A stretch of DNA of 36,419 nucleotides, from assembly GCA_949916155.1 (NCBI GenBank), contig CATLEM010000010.1:1-36419 (forward strand), written 5' to 3'. A program made the position numbers and the translations under genes. The notes under the pieces are model-generated. The model was not told where the DNA came from. It did not search any database and was given only the letters and a program-made list of their open reading frames with translations. Of the stretch, positions 18,624 through 27,731 are shown piece after piece (positions within the stretch are counted from its first letter, which is position 1; every line of letters starts with the position of its first letter). This DNA is from an uncultured Dorea sp. (GTDB lineage: Bacteria; Bacillota; Clostridia; Lachnospirales; Lachnospiraceae).

Positions 18624-19181
18624 TTACTCAAGCAGGGATTTAAGCCGCACCTTCGCCTCCCTCAGCCTGTATTTCGCAAGGGGGACGCCGATACCGAGCA
18701 CCTTTGCCGCCTCCGAGATCTTCATCTCCTGAAAATAGTACAAGATGATCATCTCCCTGAACTCCTCCGGCAGCCGAAAAAGCGCCTCCCCGATGACCGC
18801 CCGGTCAAGCGCCGTTTTTAGGGAATCCGGGGCGGGCTTTGCCCGGGCTTCAAGGCTCTTCCCCTCCATCGGCACATCCTTTCTCTTTTTATGGAAATTC
18901 CGGCAGAGATTCCCGGCCACCGTGTACAGGAAATTCTTCGCCTTCCCCACGTGCCGGTATTCTGAAAAGCCCTCGAAGAACTTAAGAAATGTCTCCTGGG
19001 CCAGATCTTCGGCATACTCTGGGTCAATGCAGTGATACCGGCAGTATCTCAGTATCTCTTCGTAATATTTTCGGACGAAGGCATCAAAAGCGTCCTCGTC
19101 TCCCTGTCTCATCCTCCGGATCAAAAGAAAATCTGTGTCCAAAAAATCCCCCCTTCCCGGCAGTCTGTCCATGCCCGGCAA
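18624..19181 (-). CDS. ECF-type RNA polymerase sigma factor
   Basis: DPEYAEDLAQETFLKFFEGFSEY region 2; MKISEAAKVLGIGVPLAKYRLREAKVRLKSLL region 4; exact start uncertain. Confidence 0.9.
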   Translation of the reverse strand: MPGMDRLPGRGDFLDTDFLLIRRMRQGDEDAFDAFVRKYYEEILRYCRYHCIDPEYAEDLAQETFLKFFEGFSEYRHVGKAKNFLYTVAGNLCRNFHKKRKDVPMEGKSLEARAKPAPDSLKTALDRAVIGEALFRLPEEFREMIILYYFQEMKISEAAKVLGIGVPLAKYRLREAKVRLKSLLE

Positions 19182-19206
19182 GCTGGCGGGGCAATCCGTG
19201 GCATCA

Positions 19207-19232
19207 TGGGGGCAAAATACCTTTTGCCCCCA
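19207..19232. promoter_or_regulatory. Perfect 11-bp hairpin/dyad upstream of the sigma gene
   Basis: TGGGGGCAAAA-TACC-TTTTGCCCCCA. Confidence 0.55.
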
Positions 19233-19277
19233 ACATCTTAATTATAGAAGTAATCTCTGATATATATAACAGTTTCC

Positions 19278-19335
19278 ATGGGGAAAAGGATAGGAGAAGA
19301 TCTGTTTTTCCAAAATTTCTCCTGAATTTCCCCAT
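19278..19335. promoter_or_regulatory. Nested inverted repeat between divergent sigma and M24 peptidase genes
   Basis: ATGGGGAAA...AGGAGAA...TTCTCCT...TTTCCCCAT. Confidence 0.5.
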
Positions 19336-19401
19336 AAAATCCCATCTCCGCCCTAAAATATGATACAATATCCTTACATTCACGAAAGGAGAAATTTACC
19401 T

Positions 19402-20478
19402 ATGAACAATGAAAGAATTGTCCGCGTATTGACCAAGATGGATGAGAAAGGACTGACCCAGCTTATCGTATCCGACCCGTTAAGCATCCGTTTCCTCACC
19501 GGAATCATGGTCAATCCGGGAGAGCGGCTCTACGCCCTGATCCTCAAATCAAACGGCGAGCATGTGATGCTCTTAAACTACCTTTACTTCGTATCCAACA
19601 CCGGATTCAAAGAAGTGTGGTTCAGCGACATGGAAGATCAGATCTCCATAATTGCAGACCAGATCGATACGACAAAAACTCTGGGAATCGACAAGACCTG
19701 GCCGGCGCGCTTCCTCATTCCCTTACAGGAGAAATGCCCGAAGCTTAAGACGGTATGGGGTTCTGACTGCGTGGACGGGGTGCGCGCGGTGAAAAATGAA
19801 GAAGAGATCAAGATCATGAAAGAGGCATCTGCCATCAATGACCGGGTGATGGAGATGGTCAAGGAATATATCAAGGAAGGCATGACGGAAAAACAGATTG
19901 CCGACTTTATCGACAACGAATACTTAAAAGCCGGCGCCAGCGGGACAAGCTTTGACACTATCGTATGTTTCGGCCCCAATGCCGCTGACCAGCATCACGA
20001 GCCCAGCGATACGAGAACCCTTAAAACAGGCGAATGTATCCTCATCGACATGGGATGCGTGTGGAAAGGGTATTGCTCAGACATGACAAGAACCTTCTAC
20101 TGCAAGGAAGCCTCTGCTAAGGAGCAGGAGATCCACGACATTGTCCACGAGGCAGTGCTGCGCGCCGAGTCTGTGATAAAGCCCGGTGTCCGCTTCTGCG
20201 ACATCGACGCACAGGCGAGAGATTACATTGACGAAAAAGGCTACAGTGAATACTGGAAGATCCGCCTCGGCCACTTCATCGGCCAGGAAGACCACGAGTA
20301 CGGAGATGTCTCCCCGATCAACAAAAATGTGGCGGAACCGGGCATGATCTTCTCCATCGAGCCTGGCATCTATATCGAAGGGAAATACGGCGTCCGCATC
20401 GAAGATCTTGTCCTTGTGACGGAAGACGGCCACGAACTGCTCAATGCGGTTGAAAAGAAGTGGGAGATCATCGGCTGA
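19402..20478 (+). CDS. M24 family metallopeptidase (Xaa-Pro aminopeptidase-like)
   Basis: ILIDMGCVWKGYCSDMTRTFY, GHFIGQEDHEYG, FSIEPGIYIEGKYGVRIED metal-ligand motifs; start MNNERIVRV after AAAGGAG. Confidence 0.95.
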   Translation: MNNERIVRVLTKMDEKGLTQLIVSDPLSIRFLTGIMVNPGERLYALILKSNGEHVMLLNYLYFVSNTGFKEVWFSDMEDQISIIADQIDTTKTLGIDKTWPARFLIPLQEKCPKLKTVWGSDCVDGVRAVKNEEEIKIMKEASAINDRVMEMVKEYIKEGMTEKQIADFIDNEYLKAGASGTSFDTIVCFGPNAADQHHEPSDTRTLKTGECILIDMGCVWKGYCSDMTRTFYCKEASAKEQEIHDIVHEAVLRAESVIKPGVRFCDIDAQARDYIDEKGYSEYWKIRLGHFIGQEDHEYGDVSPINKNVAEPGMIFSIEPGIYIEGKYGVRIEDLVLVTEDGHELLNAVEKKWEIIG

Positions 20479-20493
20479 TAACCGAACATATAG

Positions 20494-20541
20494 AAAAGTC
20501 CTGCTCTGCGGCTGATCTCCCAGCCCAGAGCAGAACTTTTT
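20494..20541 (+). terminator. Rho-independent terminator of the M24 peptidase gene
   Basis: AAAAGTcCTGCTCTG...CAGAGCAGaACTTTTT. Confidence 0.85.
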
Positions 20542-20594
20542 CCCTCTTCAAAATAATCTTTCCGCTTGTCGCGTATCAGACTCCATTTTCTTCG

Positions 20595-21299
20595 CTATAT
20601 TTCTTCATCCACATCCGCCGTCCAGAGATACCCCATCCCCCGGACATTCTTAATATACTCCCCAACCTTCTTTTTCAGCCGGCTTATCGTGACCGGCACC
20701 GTATTATCATCCACAAACTGCCCATCTATGTCCCACACTGCACTGAGGATCTGCTCCCTGGAAATGATCTGCCTGGGATTCTCAAGGAAATACAGAAGAA
20801 GCTGGAACTCTTTTTTACTCAGCAGGATCTCCTCCCCGGCTTTATACACTTTCATCTCACGGCAGTTCACTTTAAGATCCCCGGATCTTAAAGCTTTACC
20901 GCTTCCGCTGCCCTCGTCCCTCATTCCGATCCGGCGCATCAGTGCATTGACCTTGGAGATGAGCACCATCAGGCTGAAGGGTTTGGTGATATAATCGTCC
21001 GCCCCGGCATCGTATCCGTTTACGATATCAACTTCCTGGTCTAAGGCAGTCAGGAAGATAAAATGCACCTGGCTTTTCGCCCGGACGCTCCGGCAGAAGG
21101 CAAGGCCGTCCCCGTCCTCCACGGTGATATCGCTGATCACAAGCGCCACCTCATGTTCATCGAATAACTCTTCGGCCTCCCTTACCCCGGCTGCGCTTAA
21201 GATCTCGTACCCTTCTTTCCTGAGCTTTAAGCTGATGCCACGGTTCAAGCTCTCGTCATCCTCCAAAAGCAGGATCTCAGCTGCCTGACCGCTACTCAT
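20595..21299 (-). CDS. OmpR-family response regulator (REC + winged helix)
   Basis: LLLEDDE, VISDITVEDGDG, FLTALD, GADDYITKPFS, C-terminal wHTH VPVTISRLKKKVGEYIKNVRGMGYLW. Confidence 0.94.
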   Translation of the reverse strand: MSSGQAAEILLLEDDESLNRGISLKLRKEGYEILSAAGVREAEELFDEHEVALVISDITVEDGDGLAFCRSVRAKSQVHFIFLTALDQEVDIVNGYDAGADDYITKPFSLMVLISKVNALMRRIGMRDEGSGSGKALRSGDLKVNCREMKVYKAGEEILLSKKEFQLLLYFLENPRQIISREQILSAVWDIDGQFVDDNTVPVTISRLKKKVGEYIKNVRGMGYLWTADVDEEI

Positions 21300-22326
21300 T
21301 TTTCATCTCTCCGTCCGTTGATGATGCATCCGTCCTGCCGCTGTCAAGAGTTTGCAAAAGCTCCTTCGCTTCTCTCACGTACACAAGCCTTCCACCCTCA
21401 GCGATCACATACTCCAGGTTCATCCTCGCGCTCTTTTCATCCCCAAGCCCTGCGCAGATCCTTGCCTCCCACAGGCTGTGGCCAATATGGGTCCATTTCC
21501 TGCATTTGCCGCTGTCAAGCGTTTTTCTCTCAGAGAGGAACCGGAATGCCGCCGGGTAATCCTTATTCTCCATCGCCCGGAACAGATTGTTGCTGGCGCA
21601 GAGCGTCCGGAAGAACATCTGCTCCTTCTTATCCTTCTTAAGGCTCCTTCGGTAAGACTGCTCAAGCTCTGCCGCCCGGAACCCTTCTCCCCTCTCAAAG
21701 CAGATCGCCGACATCAGGATGTAATAATTCAGCCTGTGCAGGCCCTTAAGCTTATACAGATTTACATTTCGGAAGATCTGTTCCGCGCTGCGACTGTCCC
21801 CTTCATAATACCTGGCCATGGCATGGAGAGCCGCGAACCGTTCTTTATAGAAAAAAGGATGGAGCTTATCCAGGCAGGCCTCATACACGAAAGGATCGCA
21901 CTCTTCGCAGAGCGCCTTGTCAATCTGGACCGCGCCCAGCCATTTGATCAGTATGGCAATGGCCGCTAACACTGCGTACAGCGCAAATACGCCCACCGTC
22001 AGCATAAATGACGCAAATCCCCCGACGATGTAATCAATCCGGTAATCCATCTTAAATACGACCATATAGATCAGTAAAATGATATCCGCCAGGACGATCA
22101 CGCTGCTGATCCACCTATGTTTCCGGTAGTTTTTCATAATCTCTCCCGCCCTCATCTGCGTCCTGTCCTGGGGATTCATCCCATTTCCCATATTCATCCC
22201 ATAATCCGCACTATTTCCGTTCCTTATCTCCATCCTGTTGTCCACTCCATTTCCTGTATGATTGATATTCTCTCTTTCTGTTCTGCGCTTTTGCTCACCG
22301 TCAGCGGAGGAAACGCTGCAGAACAC
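21292..22326 (-). CDS. Membrane-anchored hypothetical protein with TPR-like cytoplasmic region
   Basis: Two TM segments then helical repeat-like region; overlaps both neighbouring genes; start probably internal (MEIRNGN or MNPQDR). Confidence 0.7.
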   Translation of the reverse strand: MFCSVSSADGEQKRRTERENINHTGNGVDNRMEIRNGNSADYGMNMGNGMNPQDRTQMRAGEIMKNYRKHRWISSVIVLADIILLIYMVVFKMDYRIDYIVGGFASFMLTVGVFALYAVLAAIAILIKWLGAVQIDKALCEECDPFVYEACLDKLHPFFYKERFAALHAMARYYEGDSRSAEQIFRNVNLYKLKGLHRLNYYILMSAICFERGEGFRAAELEQSYRRSLKKDKKEQMFFRTLCASNNLFRAMENKDYPAAFRFLSERKTLDSGKCRKWTHIGHSLWEARICAGLGDEKSARMNLEYVIAEGGRLVYVREAKELLQTLDSGRTDASSTDGEMKNE

Positions 22327-25300
22327 CCATCAGCAGCCCAATGTCAAGAGGCTTTGCGATATGGGCATCCATGCCGCTTTTCAGCGCGGTTTCCTTATCT
22401 TCCTCCATGGCATTGGCCGTCATGGCGATGATCGGCAGATTTTTCACATCCTCACGGCGCAGCGCCCGGATTGCCTTCGTCGCTTCGTAGCCGTTCATGA
22501 CCGGCATCTGCACGTCCATCAGCACTGCGTCATAATAGCCTTCCGCGGACTGTTTGATCATAGCAACCGCGTCTGTCCCATCCGGCGCAAGTTCGATCAC
22601 AAAGCCGGCTTCGCTTAAGATTACCTCCGCGATCTCCCTGTTCAGCTCAACGTCCTCCACCAGAAGGAGCCGCTTTCCGCTGTAATCCTCTTTGGTCCAG
22701 ACATTTTCCGTCTGAGACTGCACAGTGTCGCCCAGATTGTTGGCCGCCAAAAGCGCTGCCTTTAAGTCTGACATAAACAGCGGCTTTGCACAGAAGGCAG
22801 TCACTCCCGCCGCCTTCGCCTCCTCTTCGATATCCGACCAGTCATAGGCCGTCAGGATGACAATCGGCGCGTCATCGCCCACCACGCCGCGGATCCTTCT
22901 TGCCGTCTCGATCCCGCTGGTCTCCGGCATCTGCCAGTCGATGATATAGGTATGGTAAGGATCCCCCTCATCGTGGGCAGACCTGGCACGGTATACTGCC
23001 TCCCTGCCGGACGTGGTCCACTCGGAGCGAAGCCCGATACTTTTTAACATCCTGCTCACGCTGTCACAGACATTGAGGTCGTCGTCCACCACCAGAGAGC
23101 GGAGGCCCTCCAGCTCCTTGATCTGCTCCGCGCTCTTTTCTATATCCTGGAGCTTAAGCGAAAGCTTCACCGTGAATGTGCTCCCCTTTCCGACCTCGCT
23201 CTCTACCGTAATCTCCCCGCCCATCATGTCGATGATGTTCTTCGTGATCGCCATGCCGAGGCCGGCGCCTTGGATGCCGCTCCTTGTAGCCGTCGTCTCC
23301 CGCTCGAAAGGTTCAAAAATATGCTCCACGAACTCCCGCGACATACCGATCCCATTATCCTTGATGACAAACTGGTATTCTCCCCACCCGTGCTTAAACG
23401 TGGTGTGCTGGGTGATACGGAAGCTCACCGTTCCGCCTGCCGGCGTATATTTGACCGCATTGCCCATCAGATTGATAAAGATCTGATTAAGCTTCAGCGG
23501 ATCCGCGATCACATCCTCGTTGGCCACCTCGAAGGTATCGATGAACATCTCTAACTGCTTGGCTTTTACCTGCGGCTGGATGATATTGACCAGATTGTGC
23601 ATCAGCTCCGGAATATTACATTCCTGGTTGTGTATCTGCAGCTTCCCGCTCTCGATGCGGCTCATATCCAGGATATCGTTGATCAGACCAAGGAGATGGT
23701 TGCTGGAAGAGAGTATTTTCTGCAGGCAGTCCTTCACCTGTTCCTCACGGTCCATATGGCTGGCCGCGATCGTGGCAAACCCGATGATCGCATTCATCGG
23801 CGTGCGGATATCGTGGCTCATGTTGGAAAGGAACGTAGTCTTCGCCTGATTGGCATGTTGTGCCTGCATCAGGGCATCCTGCAGCGCCTGGGTCTGCTCC
23901 CTCTGCTTTTTCTCCTGTTCCGTGATGTCCTTGGACACTACCATGGCGATCAGATCACCGGTATCCTCGTCAGCCGTCATGATAAACGACTGGCGGAAGC
24001 ACATCAGCTCTTCTCCGCCTGCTCCTCCCCAGTAATCTACATCCACTTCCATATTTCCCTGGCTGTACTGGTCTTTCAGATAATCAACATTTACCGTCCG
24101 CTGATAATCCTCCCGTGATTCCGGCAGGACGAACTGCGTCCATTTTTCAAAACAATCCGAAGCACGGCACGGAGCCGACAGCCCGGCGCGTTCTAACAGA
24201 GAGATCTCTTTTCCATCTTTTATACGGATAACATCCTGCTCGATCCGGTCTCTGGTCAGATTACATTCAAATGTACTGAAAGAATTGGACATGATCGCAA
24301 TCTTGTACTGCCGCTCCTTCCGGTTGAGCACCGCCCTCTCCCTCTGCTGGCGCAGTTCTTTTTCTTTTAGCTCCGTGATATTCTGGCGTACATACAGAAC
24401 CCTGACCGGCTTCCCATCTTTTCGCTCCAGGCATGCCGCCAGCAGATACTCCCAGTCCTCCTTCCCCTGACGGGAGACATGGCATTCGTGCACCGCGGAG
24501 TCTTTCGTGGCAAGCATTTCCCGTAACGTTTCGATACGGACAAAATGGTCAAACTCCTCTTTTTCCTTCTCTCCGATGATATCCGCGGTGTGGTACTTGA
24601 TAAATTTACTGTATACGCCTTCCATCGGGATACTGGGATTTAACGGCTCGATCCCAGCCATATAAGTATAATAGTCTTCTTCCAGATCCACAATGAGATA
24701 CCGGGAGGAAAAAAGAATGTTCGCACCCCGGAGCACATCGCCGATCAGCTTATTCTCCGTAGCCAGTTCTTCCCGCTGCTTCTTCCCGCGGATCACCAGG
24801 AAAATGACATAGCAGACGAACAGGACAAGCAGACAGATCTCCAGTATCACACCCGCCATATTCGCTCTTCTCACCATGCCCTGGGTGATATTCTTCGGAA
24901 ATGCCTGGACAAGAACATAGTCATATCCCGGCAGGTTCATCACACACAGATTGTCTGTCTTGCTGCCGTCTTTGCACAGGTAAGCTGCCTCGCCGTTCTC
25001 CTCGAACATCCCCCGCGCCTCTTTGGCAATACCGGCGTCGATGACATTTTTCTCCGTTAGGTAGTCAAGCAGATGCCCCTCATAATTTCCCCCGGACGAA
25101 CTGGCGATCACCCTGCCTTCCCGGGTGCACAAAAACACATCGGCAGACTCCCCGAAATAGCTGGCCGAAAGCATGCTTTTCAGATAGTCTTCCGCAAAGT
25201 AAAGTCCTAAAAACATCCCGGCAATCTCACCTTTCTGATATACAGGCGCATAAAAGACCATCATAGGTTTCCCTGTAAGCCTGGACTGCTCCACGGTATC

Positions 25301-25705
25301 AAGGCCGCTGTCCCCCCGCATCCCGCTGGCAAAATAAGCTCTGTCCGAGCTGTCGTTGGTATCCCCGTTAGACGCTAGGTTCACCCCGTCCGTGCCGGTA
25401 AAGCGGACGGCGTCAAAGGTGACATTCTCCTCCATCTCCTTAAGCAGCCTCGGGCTGATCCCGGAGCTGTATTCACCGTTGCTGACAAGATAAGCGGTGT
25501 TCTGTATGCGCTGCAGCGCATTGTCAAACTCGCTCTCAATGCGGCTTACCGTCTGGCGGGCGCTGTCCTCTGCGTATATTCTGTTCTGCTCCTGGATGCG
25601 TGCCTTATTCTGTGTCGTATATATATAAAATAAAACGAGAACCACGGCCAGGAAAAGGATAGCGTATATTAACTGATGCCCTGTTTTCTTCTGCTGTTTC
25701 ATCTG
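22301..25705 (-). CDS. Hybrid sensor histidine kinase with extracellular (dCache-like) sensor, PAS-like region, HisKA/HATPase and two receiver domains
   Basis: FLSNMSHDIRTPMNAIIGFA, NQIFINLMGNAVKYTP, IIDWQMPETSG and VLMDVQMPVMNG receivers; start refined to MKQQKKTGH. Confidence 0.93.
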   Translation of the reverse strand, partial: QMKQQKKTGHQLIYAILFLAVVLVLFYIYTTQNKARIQEQNRIYAEDSARQTVSRIESEFDNALQRIQNTAYLVSNGEYSSGISPRLLKEMEENVTFDAVRFTGTDGVNLASNGDTNDSSDRAYFASGMRGDSGLDTVEQSRLTGKPMMVFYAPVYQKGEIAGMFLGLYFAEDYLKSMLSASYFGESADVFLCTREGRVIASSSGGNYEGHLLDYLTEKNVIDAGIAKEARGMFEENGEAAYLCKDGSKTDNLCVMNLPGYDYVLVQAFPKNITQGMVRRANMAGVILEICLLVLFVCYVIFLVIRGKKQREELATENKLIGDVLRGANILFSSRYLIVDLEEDYYTYMAGIEPLNPSIPMEGVYSKFIKYHTADIIGEKEKEEFDHFVRIETLREMLATKDSAVHECHVSRQGKEDWEYLLAACLERKDGKPVRVLYVRQNITELKEKELRQQRERAVLNRKERQYKIAIMSNSFSTFECNLTRDRIEQDVIRIKDGKEISLLERAGLSAPCRASDCFEKWTQFVLPESREDYQRTVNVDYLKDQYSQGNMEVDVDYWGGAGGEELMCFRQSFIMTADEDTGDLIAMVVSKDITEQEKKQREQTQALQDALMQAQHANQAKTTFLSNMSHDIRTPMNAIIGFATIAASHMDREEQVKDCLQKILSSSNHLLGLINDILDMSRIESGKLQIHNQECNIPELMHNLVNIIQPQVKAKQLEMFIDTFEVANEDVIADPLKLNQIFINLMGNAVKYTPAGGTVSFRITQHTTFKHGWGEYQFVIKDNGIGMSREFVEHIFEPFERETTATRSGIQGAGLGMAITKNIIDMMGGEITVESEVGKGSTFTVKLSLKLQDIEKSAEQIKELEGLRSLVVDDDLNVCDSVSRMLKSIGLRSEWTTSGREAVYRARSAHDEGDPYHTYIIDWQMPETSGIETARRIRGVVGDDAPIVILTAYDWSDIEEEAKAAGVTAFCAKPLFMSDLKAALLAANNLGDTVQSQTENVWTKEDYSGKRLLLVEDVELNREIAEVILSEAGFVIELAPDGTDAVAMIKQSAEGYYDAVLMDVQMPVMNGYEATKAIRALRREDVKNLPIIAMTANAMEEDKETALKSGMDAHIAKPLDIGLLMGVLQRFLR

Positions 25706-25982
25706 ATCACTCACACTTTCATTAATCCGGGGTCCAGCCCCACGTCTAAATGTTCCGCACCCTCTCATTTCCATTGCTCTTGCCTAGAAAACAGTATACC
25801 GTAAAAATGCAGTGTTATCAAGCTTCTCTTCCGCACCCCCCTGTTTATAAAAAAGCGATTCTTAACCAACTGCCCCGAAAAATTTATATACATTTTTTGT
25901 CTTATAAGGGATTTTTAAAAGGATTCTATAGTTTAGAAATGCAGATTGACCAAACCGCTTTTCAGAAAAAACTCGGTCAAAT

Positions 25983-26011
25983 AAAAAAAAATTACCTGTT
26001 TTCCAGGTAAT
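25983..26011 (-). terminator. Terminator of the tRNA-Gln/tRNA-Pro transcript
   Basis: Minus strand ATTACCTGgaaaaCAGGTAAT followed by a T-run. Confidence 0.85.
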
Positions 26012-26050
26012 CTCTTAATTGCCGAAAGCCTGCAATCAAGGCTTTTCAAG

Positions 26051-26124
<74 letters not shown>

Positions 26125-26174
26125 TTATATGACCGGATACTTAGTATAACATATCCGGTGCCCCTGCCAAGGAA

Positions 26175-26245
26175 CTACGGATAGAGGACTCGAACCTCTA
26201 CTAACAGAGTCAGAGTCTGCTGTGCTGCCATTACACCAATCCGCA
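26175..26245 (-). tRNA. tRNA-Gln (anticodon CTG)
   Basis: TGCGGAT/ATCCGTA acceptor, anticodon loop CTCTGAC, GGTTCGAGTCC T-arm; CCA not encoded. Confidence 0.93.
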
Positions 26246-26467
26246 TTGCTTGTTCCAGCGAACAAATATTATTATAACAAGTTTTTTCAAAAAATCAAGC
26301 CTTTTTTTTATTTTTTTCTATTTTTTTCTAAATCCCAAAATTTCTTATATTTTTTGACATTCCGTTCAAAAAGGTCTATTATACTTTTAGTTACAATTCT
26401 GCCATCTATTCATAAGACACAGCATATATTTATGAAGAAGCGGCATTACACAAGAAAGGAAAATTAT

Positions 26468-27535
26468 ATGGCAAAAAAGAAAATAGCTGTGCTGTTCGGC
26501 GGACAGTCATCCGAGCATATCGTATCCTGCATGTCGGCAGCCAATGTAATTGAACAAATAGACACTGCCTGTTATGATCTTCTGCTCATAGGAATCACAG
26601 AAGACGGTCACTGGCTCAAAGCGGATTGTTTAGAAGATGTCCGTTCCGGTTCGTGGAAAGACAGCCGGACAGAAGCCGTTATCTCTCCGGATGCTACAAA
26701 AAAATGTGTCATTCTGAACGATGGCTTAAAAATTACAACAGAAAAAATTGACGCCGCATTTCCTGTTCTCCACGGGCCTTACGGAGAAGACGGGACGATT
26801 CAGGGACTTTTTGAATTAGCACAGATTCCGTACGTAGGCTGCGGTGTTCTTTCCTCCGCTGTATCTATGGATAAACTCTACACAAAGATTATTGTGGACG
26901 ACCTTGGTATCCGCCAGGCGGATTATGTCCCTGTCATGAGCTGGCGCATGAGGGATGATATGGAAAGCATCATTCAAAAGATTGAGGATAAATTTAATTA
27001 CCCGGTATTTATAAAACCATCTAACGCGGGTTCTTCAAGAGGGGTCAGCAAAGCAGACAACCAGGATGAATTAGTTGCCGGCCTGAAAGAAGCTGCCCGC
27101 CATGACCGAAAGATCCTTGTGGAAGAGATGATCTGCGGACATGAGATCGAATGTGCTGTACTCGGAGGCGGCCAGAAACCTGTTCTTTCCTCCGGCGTTG
27201 GCGAAATTCTTGCTGCGGCAGAATTCTATGACTTTGAAGCAAAGTATTTCAACGAAGAATCCCGCACCGTGATAGATCCGGACCTCCCGGGAGATTCTGC
27301 AGTGCAGGTAAAAAAAGCCGCCGAAAAAATCTTCAATGCAGTAGACGGCTATGGTCTTGCCCGCGTGGACTTCTTTGTATCCGAAGACGGGGAAGTCATT
27401 TTTAATGAGATCAACACCCTGCCGGGCTTTACTGCCATCAGTATGTATCCCATGCTTTGGGAAGCTGCGGGGATTTCCAAAAAGGAACTCATCGGCAAGC
27501 TGATCTCGCTCTCATTTGAAAGGAGTTTTGTATAA
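26468..27535 (+). CDS. ddl: D-alanine--D-alanine ligase
   Basis: VLFGGQSSEHIVSCMSA, HGPYGEDGTIQG, EINTLPGFTAISMYPMLW; start refined after AAAGGAAA. Confidence 0.95.
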   Translation: MAKKKIAVLFGGQSSEHIVSCMSAANVIEQIDTACYDLLLIGITEDGHWLKADCLEDVRSGSWKDSRTEAVISPDATKKCVILNDGLKITTEKIDAAFPVLHGPYGEDGTIQGLFELAQIPYVGCGVLSSAVSMDKLYTKIIVDDLGIRQADYVPVMSWRMRDDMESIIQKIEDKFNYPVFIKPSNAGSSRGVSKADNQDELVAGLKEAARHDRKILVEEMICGHEIECAVLGGGQKPVLSSGVGEILAAAEFYDFEAKYFNEESRTVIDPDLPGDSAVQVKKAAEKIFNAVDGYGLARVDFFVSEDGEVIFNEINTLPGFTAISMYPMLWEAAGISKKELIGKLISLSFERSFV

Positions 27536-27578
27536 TTCAATACACATCCTTTTTGCACGAATACACATTTTCCAAAAA

Positions 27579-27616
27579 AAATTATGTCGTACAGAGAACG
27601 ATGCTTTCTGTATGAC
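27579..27616 (-). terminator. Rho-independent terminator (minus strand)
   Basis: Minus strand GTCATACAGA-N11-TCTGTACGAC then ATAATTTTTTTT. Confidence 0.75.
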
Positions 27617-27620
27617 TAAA

Positions 27621-27672
27621 AGCAGACCGGCACACAGGAACCTGATCCGTCCCCATGTACTGGTCTGCCGTT
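27621..27672. terminator. Second hairpin, possible plus-strand terminator of ddl
   Basis: AGCAGACC...GGTCTGCcgTTTT. Confidence 0.5.
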
Positions 27673-27731
27673 TTCAATAACTCTTTTTCCTCATGTAACC
27701 GTGTTACATTTACACTGCACTCTTCCTGTTC

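Noticed and set aside
25750-26010. 86-aa plus-strand ORF between the hybrid kinase and the tRNAs
   Set aside because: No RBS, low-complexity composition, runs into the tRNA terminator.
26025-26045. Hairpin AAAGCCT-GCAATCA-AGGCTTT next to tRNA-Pro
   Set aside because: Best explained as a tRNA 3' trailer structure just before the transcript terminator.
26222-26467. N-terminal extension of the Ddl ORF
   Set aside because: Overlaps tRNA-Gln; the proper RBS and start are at 26468.
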